Shown here piece by piece: positions 21,788-30,789 of a DNA stretch of 64,000 bases. Made by a program: the position numbers and the translations under genes. How positions within the stretch are numbered: the first letter of the stretch is position 1; each line of letters opens with the position of its first letter. The notes under the pieces are model-generated. The model saw only the letters and a list, made by a program, of their open reading frames with translations, made no database searches and was not told the DNA's origin. This DNA comes from Stentor roeselii (lineage: Eukaryota > Ciliophora > Heterotrichea > Heterotrichida > Stentoridae): assembly GCA_006503475.1 (NCBI GenBank), contig RSEH01000160.1, positions 46,753 through 110,752 on the forward strand, written 5' to 3'.

Positions 21788-23077
21788 ATGAACAACTACG
21801 AGTTTCAAGAGGCAATCTCTTTCATGAAACAAATAAACCAGTCAAGAGAAAAGTACTCAATCCTCTACAAACAATCAGAAATCGTGAAAGTCTCTGAGAT
21901 TCGCTTTAAACAACTTCAACTCGCTGAAACTTTTGTGTGCTTTTTAGCCTTTACAGGTTTTGGAAGTGCTGCGATGGTTTCTGACTTGACTTACACAGAC
22001 CTTCCAGAAAAGGCAGAAGTTCTTTTGATTATGGAAGTAATCTGCACTTTTTCTACTTTTTTGCTAATCTTTGCAATATTTTTCAGGGTCAAGCAAGAGT
22101 TTCTGCTTAATCAGGCAAAAGGGGTTTTTTCTTATATGGATAGTTTGACGAGCACTGGAAAGATGAATTATTTTTACTTAGAAGCTGGAATTAATGTGAT
22201 ACATATTCCTGTTGGACTTGGGAATCAAAGTTTCATTGCGTATAATGCGATGGTTGAAAGTGATATTGAATATGCTTATACTACTATCATAACTGCTTTT
22301 ATGGTCATTAGGATTTATCACTTGATACGTGTTTTTTCGGTTTTAAGTGTTTATCGGTCTTCTAGAAGTCAGAGACTTTGTCAGATGAATGGTAGCTTTG
22401 CTGATTTTTACTATGCTGGGAAGTGCATGATACAAGAAAAACCTTTGCATGTAATGATCTGGATGCTTTTAACTGGAATTTTTGTATTTGGGTTCTTGTT
22501 AAGACTTTTTGAAAGACCTGCTTCTAGTTTAACTTCTAAGGATCTTAATGACTATGGTAACGCAATGTGGTGCATCATTACAACTATGACTACTGTAGGG
22601 TATGGAGACTATTATCCTGTCACCATGCCTGGTCGAGTATGCGGGTGCATAGCTTGCATTTGGGGAGTTCTTGTGGTTTCAGTGATGTGTTGCAGTTTAT
22701 ATAACCTTCTAATGCTCGACACAGGTCAGCAAAAATCACTTTTAACCCTTCATCGTCTATGGTACAAAGACGAGATCAAAGAAGTAGCAGCACTAGTTCT
22801 AACATCAGCCTGCAAGTACAAATGGATGTTGAAAAAAAAGGGAAATTTCACAGTTTTCCAGCAAGAAATCCAACTAGGCAAAGTAAGAAGATACATCAAC
22901 GAGTTCCAAAGAGCCCGAAACAAGCTGAGAACGCTTTACAACTACGACTCTTACCATGAAATCCTTGAATACAAACTCGAAGAAATCATCGACTTGGAAG
23001 ACACTGAAGGATGCGACACGACGATTAACGAGATAATGAAAAAAATAAAAACTCGAGCAGAGGAAGGTTTTATTTAA
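21788..23077 (+). CDS. 6-TM potassium channel, SK-like
   Basis: 429 aa, ATG to TAA. Six hydrophobic segments are followed by a pore loop with the K+ selectivity filter TVGYGDYYP (TVGYGD at residues 269-274), then an S6 helix and a ~120-residue cytosolic helical C-terminus rich in Lys/Arg/Glu. The S4-like segment (MVIRIYHLIRVFSVLSVYRS) has few regularly spaced positive charges, more like small-conductance Ca2+-activated (SK) channels than voltage-gated Kv channels. In SK channels the proximal C-terminus binds calmodulin; the basic helix after S6 is compatible with this but not proof. Ciliates have many K+ channels controlling excitability and ciliary reversal. Confidence 0.9.
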   Translation: MNNYEFQEAISFMKQINQSREKYSILYKQSEIVKVSEIRFKQLQLAETFVCFLAFTGFGSAAMVSDLTYTDLPEKAEVLLIMEVICTFSTFLLIFAIFFRVKQEFLLNQAKGVFSYMDSLTSTGKMNYFYLEAGINVIHIPVGLGNQSFIAYNAMVESDIEYAYTTIITAFMVIRIYHLIRVFSVLSVYRSSRSQRLCQMNGSFADFYYAGKCMIQEKPLHVMIWMLLTGIFVFGFLLRLFERPASSLTSKDLNDYGNAMWCIITTMTTVGYGDYYPVTMPGRVCGCIACIWGVLVVSVMCCSLYNLLMLDTGQQKSLLTLHRLWYKDEIKEVAALVLTSACKYKWMLKKKGNFTVFQQEIQLGKVRRYINEFQRARNKLRTLYNYDSYHEILEYKLEEIIDLEDTEGCDTTINEIMKKIKTRAEEGFI

Positions 23078-23300
23078 TTTTAGTGATATTTTTATCTATC
23101 GGTTACTCAAATATTTATTAAAACAAACCAATTCTAAACCTACTCCCTTCAACTCCAGTATTTTCAGAAAAAATTTAAATATGTGAAACTGTCACAGCTA
23201 CCAAAAGCATCACCTTCATAAAAAGCGGAAAGCCCGGCGTTTCTCCATTATTATTCTAAAGATTCTAATAATTGGAGGGATTTCTAATTATATTTAAAGT
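23078..23300. other. Short spacer upstream of the cyclin gene
   Basis: About 220 bp. TATTTAAAG (23291-23299) lies directly before the ATG at 23301. A short GC-richer patch (AGCGGAAAGCCCGGCG) near 23223-23240 stands out but has no assigned role. Confidence 0.4.
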
Positions 23301-24311
23301 ATGAAATTGAGAGAAATTAACCTCAATGAGAACTTCAGCAAGCCCTACAAAAGGATCCATTTGGACCTCACTTGCATTGAAACTATTGAGAAGACTCCCT
23401 CATTTTCTGATTGGAAAGTTCAAGATGCTGATAATTTCGCGAATCTTCGGCAAAAAGAAGAAGATTTCGTGATAAACCCGCTGCATTTAGCACAAGTTCA
23501 AACACAAATAACGAGTTCCATGAGGTCCACTCTGCTGAACTGGCTGATGGAAACATCGAATGATCTTCTTTTAAAACGTGAAACATTTCACATGTCAATT
23601 CTTATCATCGACCGGTTTTTATCACTGGCAAAGATGGCAAAAAAGTCTTTTCAACTGCTGGGGATATCTGCATTGTTCATTTCAAGTAAATCTGAAGAGA
23701 TTTCAGTTCCAAGGATTTCTGACTTTGCAGCTTCGACAGGGGACTACTGCTCACCGTCGGAAATTATTGAAATGGAAAGGAAAATCATGAATACTCTTAG
23801 ATGGAAGGTATTGTCGAGTACGCTTTATGCTTGGTCGAATTGGCTTATGAGCGAGTGGGATTCGTTTAACTCGGATGTGCCGATTAAGCTGAAACAGTCT
23901 AGTAAAAATGCATATCGCCTACTTAGACAGGTATTTGGGATTCTGGACGCAGTCGCTTTAGATGACTTTCATTTGCGCTTTCGCAGGTCAGCACTTGCAG
24001 CAGGCACGATTTACTTGGTGCTTCAAAGGGAGTCCTGCACACAAGAGTTTTCTAATCATTTCGCAAGCGCTTTCGAGTTCTGGCTTCAAAGCACGTTAAA
24101 CTTCGAAAAAATCGAGTCATTGGCCCCAGCGATTGAATATTTGCAGCAGTTCTTAGCATTGACCATTTCTTACGAACTTCCAAGGGCGAAAGATGTAATT
24201 TCCAAGGAATCTCTCATCGCTCACTTTGAGGATTTTCTTGCTTTTCAGACTTATACTGCTGAAACTCTTCCTTTTGTTAAGGCAAAAATTCTTGCAAGAT
24301 GTAAAGCTTAA
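23301..24311 (+). CDS. Cyclin, mitotic A/B-type-like
   Basis: 336 aa, ATG to TAA. The cyclin box N is at residues ~55-185: MRSTLLNWLMETSNDLLL matches the MRxxLxxWLxE signature, followed by RETFHMSILIIDRFLS, KKSFQLLGISALFISSKSEEI and EIIEMERKIMNTLRWKV. A less conserved cyclin C-like helical domain occupies ~190-300. Cyclins bind and activate cyclin-dependent kinases. The sequence fits the A/B group but I cannot assign a subtype, and no destruction box (RxxL near the N-terminus) is obvious in the short ~50-residue N-terminal extension. Confidence 0.9.
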   Translation: MKLREINLNENFSKPYKRIHLDLTCIETIEKTPSFSDWKVQDADNFANLRQKEEDFVINPLHLAQVQTQITSSMRSTLLNWLMETSNDLLLKRETFHMSILIIDRFLSLAKMAKKSFQLLGISALFISSKSEEISVPRISDFAASTGDYCSPSEIIEMERKIMNTLRWKVLSSTLYAWSNWLMSEWDSFNSDVPIKLKQSSKNAYRLLRQVFGILDAVALDDFHLRFRRSALAAGTIYLVLQRESCTQEFSNHFASAFEFWLQSTLNFEKIESLAPAIEYLQQFLALTISYELPRAKDVISKESLIAHFEDFLAFQTYTAETLPFVKAKILARCKA

Positions 24312-24753
24312 TTTAATGTCTTTTATTGAATTGAACAGGGAGATTATTTAACCTTCCCGCCTTTTCGGTAGCGTTTTGTAGTTTAGAGTGAAGTAGGGTG
24401 TTAGGAGGTTAAGTTGAAATGGATGAGGATATAAGGAGGAGTTGAATTGATTTAAGAACAGAATTTATAGTTTATTGGTTTTCTTTGTTGATATGGCTTG
24501 ATTAGTTTAGCTCTGATTTTAGGAATAAGACTAAAATTCTAATGAAAATTATTGAACTTATCTTACACAGAAGAATTCATATATCAAGCATGAACTTCTT
24601 AATTAAAAGTCACATTTTTATCTGAAGTTTTTATGGATCTCGATCAAAACCTCCTACCACCTAAAATCAGCTGAAGAAGAACAAGCACAAAACTTTCCAT
24701 TTCGTCTGAAGTTGAAATAGTTGAATTTTATCCAATCAAATCACTAATAATTA
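24312..24753. other. Spacer between cyclin and anoctamin genes
   Basis: 442 bp without a gene. The first ~130 bp after the cyclin stop are G-rich and C-poor on the + strand; the last ~150 bp before the next ATG are C-rich and G-poor. TTCCCGCC (24355-24362) resembles an E2F-type site but could be chance. Confidence 0.5.
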
Positions 24754-26946
24754 ATGGACTATTCTTCAGTGCTTGAAAATTTTCCATTTGAAGACTCTTC
24801 AGTTCTCATCCTGCACTTCATCAACCCTTTCCACGAGAAGCAAGTCAGTACAAAAACTTCTTTTAAATCAGTAACTCGTCTTCAAGAATACATTTTAAGA
24901 CTATTCAAAACAACAGCTAAAGAAGAGTACCCAGACCCTTTCTCTTCTTGCAATATCAACAATTTAGACAGTTCTTTCATCAGTCAATCTCTTCCAGAAG
25001 ACATAAAAAGTCAAGTCCCGTGGCTTTCAAGAAGACTGTCAAAGTCTGACAACGATTTATTCAAAGTTTCTGTCTTCGAATTCAACTTAGTAGCGATTTC
25101 CTGCGTTTTACACATCATCAAGTCAATCGACTTGAGATACACTTTAATGAAATCTCGAAATGGCGAAGAACTTTTCTGTAAAGTCATTCCAAGTGAAAAC
25201 TGGCTGAGAAGAAGAGCGACTGAAATGAATTATCGACTTAAATTAAGAAAAAACCCTAAAAAATTCTACGAATTTAAAAAAGTTCCACCTTTCGGCCCTA
25301 TCTGGCTTAGTAGCAAAACCAGAAAAAATGAAGATATATTCGTTCATTACAATCAATACAGTGAAGAAGTGCCTGATAAGCTTTCGCTTTTCACTTTCAC
25401 TGATAAATATCGCATCGTGTCGAAGTACTTGTCAGGATGTTTAGATGTTCATACTTTGAAAAATTGTAATGTTTTGATCTCGATTTTCGCTGTTCATGAA
25501 CCGGTTCCTCTCAGTGACTTGAAAAATGAATGGGCTAACTTTAGGAAAGTTTTAGAACCTCAACCTTTGTATAAGATAAAGAATTACTTTTCTGAACAAA
25601 TCGCTTTTTACTTCGGCTGGATGGATACTTATAAGAAAATTATGAAAATTTGTGCGGTTACTGGATTTTTGGTATCTTTTTTACAGTTTTTAGTGTTTAT
25701 TAATGCATGGAATGAACAGATTCATGTTGTACTTCAGATTTTTTTTAACCTTTTCTTGTCCATTTGGGGAGTTTTTTTTGATAAGTATTGGGCGAGAAGG
25801 GAAAAAGAATTGGCTTGGGAATGGGGCACTCTTAATTTTATCGACCAAGAGATCCAAAGAGAGCAATTCCGTGGAAAGTTTAAAAGAGACGAAGCCTCAG
25901 GCACAATGAAGCTAGTCCGAGACAACCAAATCCAAGACAACTCCTTAAAAATCATCAGTTTTTCAAGTGTTTTAGTCTTCATCACATTAGTGATAATCGT
26001 GGTGATATCGGTATTCCAGCTTCGAGTTTCACTAATAACCAACAGCGAGTTCAAAGACATAGGCGCGATAATCTCAGGTCTAGTCTACGTGATCCAAATC
26101 AAGCTCTTCGACGTGATCTACTCAAAAATAGCCCAGAAGCTAAACATATGGGAAAATCACGAGACAATCAACCAACACAACAACAGTCTTTCCTTCAAAC
26201 TTTTCTTATTCCAATTCGTGAATAACTACTCCGGCCTTTTCTACATCGCTTTTTTCAAAGAGTACTTCGAAGGCTGCAGTAAAAACGGTTGCATGTTCGA
26301 CCTAGGCCTTCAACTTGTGATTATTTTCATTGTCAATTTCGCTTTAAACTTAGCAGAATTGGGTCTTCCTTGGTTTTTGTTTTATTTTCGTAGGACTCGT
26401 GAAGAGAGAAATTTCGCTAAAGGCAAAAAAGACCAAAAACAAGAAGTTGACCCGATTGAGACTGAGTCACAGTTAGAGCCTTACGACTTCGCAATTGAGG
26501 ACTACCTGGAAATGTGCATTCAATTTGGATTTGTTGCTTTGTTTGGCGCGTCATTTCCTTTAGTCGCTGCTTTTGCATTGTTTGAGATTGTTTGGGAAAT
26601 TAGGATTGACGCGTGGAAACTTTGTTATTTGGTTCGCAGGCCGGAACCTGTGAAAACTGAAGAAATTGGAATTTGGAAGAATATTGTTGTCGCTATCGCT
26701 TTTTTTGGGGTTTTTACTAATTCGGGGATTGTTATTTTTACCTCTGGGTTCTTTGTGAATTCGAGTTTTAAAGAAAAGTGGATTATTTTTTTGGTACTTG
26801 AACATTCGTTGTTTTTTGTGATTTGGGTACTTAAACTAGCTATTCCTAGTTATCCTCAAATTGTTAAACAGGGTGAAAAGTGGAGCAAAAGAGTCATTCA
26901 GAAGAAAATCTCGGGGGAATGTACTGAGGTCTCCAAATTTGAATAA
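24754..26946 (+). CDS. Anoctamin / TMEM16 family protein
   Basis: 730 aa, ATG to TAA. A ~280-residue cytosolic N-terminus is followed by about ten TM helices. Diagnostic matches are IKNYFSEQIAFYFGWMDTY before TM1, FKLFLFQFVNNYSGLFYIAFFKEY, NLAELGLPWFLFYF, YLEMCIQFGFVALFGASFPL and EIRIDAWKL, then GIWKNIVVAIAFFGVFTNSG. Acidic residues at the family's Ca2+ sites are largely kept: Asp583/Glu586 for the EYME pair, Glu615 and Asp619 in EIRID, and Glu in LAELGLP. The Asn four positions before that Glu in animal members is Leu here. Family members are Ca2+-activated Cl- channels or lipid scramblases; which one this is cannot be read from the sequence. Confidence 0.92.
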   Translation: MDYSSVLENFPFEDSSVLILHFINPFHEKQVSTKTSFKSVTRLQEYILRLFKTTAKEEYPDPFSSCNINNLDSSFISQSLPEDIKSQVPWLSRRLSKSDNDLFKVSVFEFNLVAISCVLHIIKSIDLRYTLMKSRNGEELFCKVIPSENWLRRRATEMNYRLKLRKNPKKFYEFKKVPPFGPIWLSSKTRKNEDIFVHYNQYSEEVPDKLSLFTFTDKYRIVSKYLSGCLDVHTLKNCNVLISIFAVHEPVPLSDLKNEWANFRKVLEPQPLYKIKNYFSEQIAFYFGWMDTYKKIMKICAVTGFLVSFLQFLVFINAWNEQIHVVLQIFFNLFLSIWGVFFDKYWARREKELAWEWGTLNFIDQEIQREQFRGKFKRDEASGTMKLVRDNQIQDNSLKIISFSSVLVFITLVIIVVISVFQLRVSLITNSEFKDIGAIISGLVYVIQIKLFDVIYSKIAQKLNIWENHETINQHNNSLSFKLFLFQFVNNYSGLFYIAFFKEYFEGCSKNGCMFDLGLQLVIIFIVNFALNLAELGLPWFLFYFRRTREERNFAKGKKDQKQEVDPIETESQLEPYDFAIEDYLEMCIQFGFVALFGASFPLVAAFALFEIVWEIRIDAWKLCYLVRRPEPVKTEEIGIWKNIVVAIAFFGVFTNSGIVIFTSGFFVNSSFKEKWIIFLVLEHSLFFVIWVLKLAIPSYPQIVKQGEKWSKRVIQKKISGECTEVSKFE

Positions 26947-27300
26947 AATTAGACTTCAACAATTTCAAGTTTTACTATTCAATAATGAATATTTTTTTAA
27001 ATTTATATCATAAATATTTCATTTGATTTAAAGTCATCTGATAGGGAATCAAGAAATTAAAACCTTATGCTTAATAATTTGATTTTTATTTCATTCTAGA
27101 CTAGCAAATGACTATAGTTTATTTATTCACCTTCAATCATCAAGTAAAATAATTTTCATATAAATTTAGCGACCTAAATCGAAAAATCCAAAAAATCTCA
27201 TCTCCTGCTATTTTTCATCTTTTTCAATGAAAAGTCTCTCATCAACATTCAAGTTCTATTTCAGAAACAATCTAAAAAATATATTTATGAAATCTTATAA
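26947..27300. other. Intergenic spacer
   Basis: 354 bp AT-rich DNA, no gene seen. The ~170 bp before the next ATG are G-poor on the + strand, like other upstream flanks here. Confidence 0.5.
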
Positions 27301-28338
27301 ATGTTTTTACTGCCTTTTATAAGAACTGTTGCCGGTATCACTACTTCAGAGTGCTTAGAAGTAACATGTGGGTCGGGCATCACTACAGACCACTGTGTTT
27401 CAGTTTTAGAAGATACCGTCGAGGTCAGAGGATGTAAAGCGGGTTATTACTGTGACTTTTCTATTCTTGGAGATATAACCGAATGGAAAAACGTTTCTTG
27501 CAAGTACCTTTACAACCGAATCACTCCTTGCTCTAATATTCAAACCGGATTAAAAACAGGTTATTATTGCTGCAAAGACTCCGAATGTGAAAGCGACAAC
27601 TGCAGCAGTAACAGATGCAAAGGCCAGTCTGAATACGAAAAATGCAAATCCTCAGATGACTGTCAAAAGAACTTATACTGTCATGATGGAAAATGTAAAA
27701 ATGTCAAGCAAAATGATGAAAGCTGTTCAAGTGACGATCAATGTAAAGCTGGATCTGTCTGCAGTCGAGAAAAATGCATTCAAATGTTCAGTCTAGACCC
27801 AGGTGAAAAATCTGATAATTCAAAAGCTTGTGTCAGTAATTTCGCTTATCAAGGTATCTGTGAAAACATCCAGATTTACCAGGGAGAGAAAAAAATGCAA
27901 GCGCCTTACGAGTGTGAAATAGGAACTAACTGTGTTTATAAGTTAACTGAATCTTCTGGAGTTTATAAAACATCGCCTTGTGTTTGTGGAGGAAGCAAAA
28001 ATGACACAGGTTACTGTTCAGAATACGTGAGATACACGAAAGACGCGAATCAAATGCTTACAGAAATGAAATACTCGAGTTCTGAATGTTCAGGAGACAG
28101 TGCTCATACATTAGACGCGGATATCTTGTACATGTGCAACAGTATCACTTTTTCCGAGTACAAAAAGTACAAAAAATTCATGGGACAGCTTCTTTACTCC
28201 AGCCTCTTCTCCGACGAGTCTCTTCATCACTGTGCAGCAGGGGCAGGGCTTTACGAGCCTTATTATTCCTTCAGCGCCAAAGACGACTTCGGACACCTTC
28301 TCACCCTTCTAACGCTTTTAATCCTCTTAGTTAACTAA
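27301..28338 (+). CDS. Secreted cysteine-rich protein with probable GPI-anchor signal
   Basis: 345 aa, ATG to TAA. A short hydrophobic N-terminus (MFLLPFIRTVAG) is a plausible signal peptide. More than 30 Cys residues follow, including a repeated pattern CxxDxxCxxxxxCxxxxC between ~residues 95-160 (CKDSECESDNC, CKSSDDCQKNLYCHDGKCK, CSSDDQCKAGSVC), similar to EB/dickkopf-type disulphide modules. The C-terminus is hydrophobic and ends the protein (HLLTLLTLLILLVN), preceded by small/polar residues, as in a GPI-attachment signal. It is probably an extracellular or surface protein; the ligand is unknown. Its stop codon overlaps the 3' end of the opposite-strand gene. Confidence 0.85.
   Translation: MFLLPFIRTVAGITTSECLEVTCGSGITTDHCVSVLEDTVEVRGCKAGYYCDFSILGDITEWKNVSCKYLYNRITPCSNIQTGLKTGYYCCKDSECESDNCSSNRCKGQSEYEKCKSSDDCQKNLYCHDGKCKNVKQNDESCSSDDQCKAGSVCSREKCIQMFSLDPGEKSDNSKACVSNFAYQGICENIQIYQGEKKMQAPYECEIGTNCVYKLTESSGVYKTSPCVCGGSKNDTGYCSEYVRYTKDANQMLTEMKYSSSECSGDSAHTLDADILYMCNSITFSEYKKYKKFMGQLLYSSLFSDESLHHCAAGAGLYEPYYSFSAKDDFGHLLTLLTLLILLVN
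28327..28338. other. 12-bp palindrome holding both stop codons of convergent genes
   Basis: TTAGTTAACTAA is a perfect palindrome. The + gene stops with TAA at 28336-28338 and the - gene stops with TAA (TTA at 28331-28333), so the two coding regions overlap by 8 bp. Confidence 0.9.
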
Positions 28339-30397
28339 AAACAAAAGGAAAGTTAATTTTATGTTTCGCCATAAAATTATCCTTCCGGATACCGTTTAAA
28401 AGTTGAGACTTGTAATCTTGCCAACTTTGAAACAACTTGTCCATCTCCCCTGCGTCGATGTCTTCAGGACAGTCGATTTCGTAGCTTTTTTCTAGAATTG
28501 TAAAAAATTGAAGACTCATTTCTTGTGTTAAGAACTGGAGATGATAACGGGTTATTATGAACACCTCGACTATTGTACTTTGAGCTGTTATTGTGAACTT
28601 ACTTGGGTGGATCTGTTGACCGTCGTGAGTGAATCCTTGTAAAATTGTACGGCCTCCGAAGAAGTCTGATTCTTTTAAGCTTGCGAAACTGATACGTTCT
28701 TTTACTAGATGACCACCGTTGTCTAGACGTTCTTTGTCACGGCTTGATAGACGGGCTGAAGATGATTCTGGAGTTTGGGATTTGTTTGGAGTGGATTTTC
28801 TTAGTCGCTCTGGAGGGTTTCGAATGAAGTACATTGGAGGTGGGCGTGGCTTCTGACTACGCACAGGGGAAAACTCATCATTATATCTATTTTTCACTGT
28901 GAATCCTTCAGTGAAAAGTCCAACATGGCCATGTTTGATAATAAAAAGGCCTGCAGGGACTTCGCCCTTATGAATCAAAACCTCATTTAATTTGAAAATT
29001 GTAGTTTCAATGTTCGAAGCAAGGGCCATTAGCATATTTCGGTTGATTCCTCGAAAGAACGTGAGACTAGAAAAAAACTCAAGCTTATCATCAAGTTCTC
29101 TCTTATTACTCAGCAAAACAATCTCCGATAAGTTGAGCTTTGGCATGCAGAACAGATAAGTCTTCTCAAAAGCGATGCAAGAAGCAGTCCTTTCATTATT
29201 CGAAGCCTTTGAATTCAAGCCGTTAAGTAAGGCGAGTTCTCCAAACTGCCTTCCATCATACAAACTATTGATAACGATTTTCTTTCCACCAAACTCACTT
29301 CCTTCCTTTTCAATTGTAATGGCGCCCTTGAGTACAACATACATACTATCTCCAACTTCTCCCTGAGCAAAAATGACTTCTCCAGGTAAAAAACATCTGA
29401 CTTCACCAATTTCAAAAATTTGCTGCTTTACATGTTTCGGGTACTTCTGGAAAAAACTAATTTTCGTTAAAATCTTTTCAACTTTTTCATAATCTCTTTC
29501 TCCAGGTAACCTGGAAAATTCGATTTTTAGGTCTTTTAGCTCTTCTTGTGTCAGGTATTTTGATTCAAGTTTTCCTGTCTTCGGAATGTCTTTTTTTATC
29601 AGGTTTTTTATGTCTTTATAGACCTTCGTGCGAAGTTTCGTCATTTTTGTCCTCATCTTGTCGATCACTTCTTCGTCAAATATTGGAGAAGTGCTTTTAC
29701 TGTTCACTGGTGACTGATTTAATCCAGGTGACTTGTTAACTTTCACTTCTTCCGTTTTTTTCGCAGGACTTTTCCGAGTGAAGACAGGTTCATATTCGCT
29801 ATTTTTTAAAAATCTTTTGGAACTTAAAAGTTTCTTGTTTTTTGCTTGGCTGTAGTTTTGGATGAACTTTTCCAGGTCTTTAAAAGACTGGCTTCGGCCT
29901 TGCAAAGTTTCTTCAGAGCTTTTAAGGCATAACAGTGCTTCTTGTGGCTTGTCAAATACCAGGTAGGACAACGCGATGTTAAAGTAACTGGCTTCTAAGG
30001 TCTTGTCAAGTTGGATGATTTGATGAAAGCCTTTAATTGCTTCGTTTAAGTCTGAAAGTTTGATATGGCAAACTGACAAGTTGTTTAATGCAGCGATGTT
30101 TGACTTGTCCAGGTCCAGAACTTTTGAAAACATTTTCAGTGAAAAGGGAAAGTTTTGGGTGGAAAACAAGTAGACTGCCTTTTCGAAGCAGTAGTTTAAT
30201 GATACACTTTCTGTTTCGATTTCATTGAAAAATATAAAGTCGAAGGAAAGACTGTTGTAAAGAGTCTTGTTTGGAAGGGCCTTACGACTTAAAGGTCTTG
30301 ATGAGGGACGGTTCGTGGAAAGGGTTGTGTTGTAAGACTTTGACGTTGGAAGTGTCTTGTTTTGAAAGGGTTCTCGGATTTTTAAGTTTTTACTCAT
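28331..30397 (-). CDS. TPR protein with two cyclic-nucleotide-binding domains
   Basis: 688 aa, ATG to TAA. A basic Ser/Thr/Pro-rich N-terminus is followed by TPR-like repeats at ~65-170 (CFEKAVYLFSTQNFPFSLKMF, AALNNLSVCHIKLSDLNEAI, ASYFNIALSYLVFDKPQEAL). The first cNMP-binding domain is at ~320-440 with LPGEVIFAQGEVGDSMYVVL and FGELALL (FGE at 385-387), then ERTASC in place of PRAAT after an insertion of about 7 residues. A second domain at ~445-640 (LNEVLIHKGEVPAGLFIIKHG) is split by a ~90-residue Pro/Ser/Arg-rich insertion and has FFGGRTIL where FGE is expected, so it may not bind nucleotide. No catalytic domain is present; it is probably a cAMP/cGMP-responsive scaffold. The ATG overlaps the stop of the upstream gene by 1 nt (TAATG). 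Confidence 0.88.
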   Translation of the reverse strand: MSKNLKIREPFQNKTLPTSKSYNTTLSTNRPSSRPLSRKALPNKTLYNSLSFDFIFFNEIETESVSLNYCFEKAVYLFSTQNFPFSLKMFSKVLDLDKSNIAALNNLSVCHIKLSDLNEAIKGFHQIIQLDKTLEASYFNIALSYLVFDKPQEALLCLKSSEETLQGRSQSFKDLEKFIQNYSQAKNKKLLSSKRFLKNSEYEPVFTRKSPAKKTEEVKVNKSPGLNQSPVNSKSTSPIFDEEVIDKMRTKMTKLRTKVYKDIKNLIKKDIPKTGKLESKYLTQEELKDLKIEFSRLPGERDYEKVEKILTKISFFQKYPKHVKQQIFEIGEVRCFLPGEVIFAQGEVGDSMYVVLKGAITIEKEGSEFGGKKIVINSLYDGRQFGELALLNGLNSKASNNERTASCIAFEKTYLFCMPKLNLSEIVLLSNKRELDDKLEFFSSLTFFRGINRNMLMALASNIETTIFKLNEVLIHKGEVPAGLFIIKHGHVGLFTEGFTVKNRYNDEFSPVRSQKPRPPPMYFIRNPPERLRKSTPNKSQTPESSSARLSSRDKERLDNGGHLVKERISFASLKESDFFGGRTILQGFTHDGQQIHPSKFTITAQSTIVEVFIITRYHLQFLTQEMSLQFFTILEKSYEIDCPEDIDAGEMDKLFQSWQDYKSQLLNGIRKDNFMAKHKINFPFVFS

Positions 30398-30780
30398 TAA
30401 TTAGAAAAGGTTTTTAGAAAAGACTTTACCCAGGATTTTATTGAGTTTGAGGAAAACTCAAGAAGCTTTTCTTCTGTTAGAAGATTTTCTGGTTCTAAGG
30501 ATTGAAAAGATTCTGTTGGTAATTTGATGTCGGTGTAATATCGGAAAAATATTGTCTTTCCTTCATCTTCGAGATGGATGAAAAAATGTGGCTCTTCACC
30601 TGCTGTGGTTTTGCTTTTTTTATTTTGGGAAACTATGAATGAGTGACTTCTTGATCTTATGTCGGAGAGACAATCTTGCGTGAAGGGTCTCATTGATTGA
30701 GGGCCGGTTGAAGGTACTTGTTGAGAGAAGATTTTTTCAGTCTTTACTACTGATTTTGGAGTCGTTTGAGAAGTCGTCAT
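30397..30780 (-). CDS. Small hypothetical protein in operon-like trio
   Basis: 127 aa, ATG to TAA. No family recognised. The N-terminal ~60 residues are Ser/Thr/Gln/Lys-rich and probably disordered. Residues ~66-90 (HFFIHLEDEGKTIFFRYYTDIKLP) look like beta strands, and the C-terminus is helical. It sits between the EF-hand-like gene (9-nt gap) and the TPR/cNMP gene (1-nt overlap), so both reading frame and spacing are constrained. No 15-16 nt intron could fuse it to the downstream ORF. Confidence 0.75.
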   Translation of the reverse strand: MTTSQTTPKSVVKTEKIFSQQVPSTGPQSMRPFTQDCLSDIRSRSHSFIVSQNKKSKTTAGEEPHFFIHLEDEGKTIFFRYYTDIKLPTESFQSLEPENLLTEEKLLEFSSNSIKSWVKSFLKTFSN

Positions 30781-30789
30781 TTTTACCCC

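Noticed and set aside
30380-30420. Fusion of the 127-aa and 688-aa minus-strand ORFs through a tiny intron
   Set aside because: No GT...AG of 15 or 16 nt exists near the junction.
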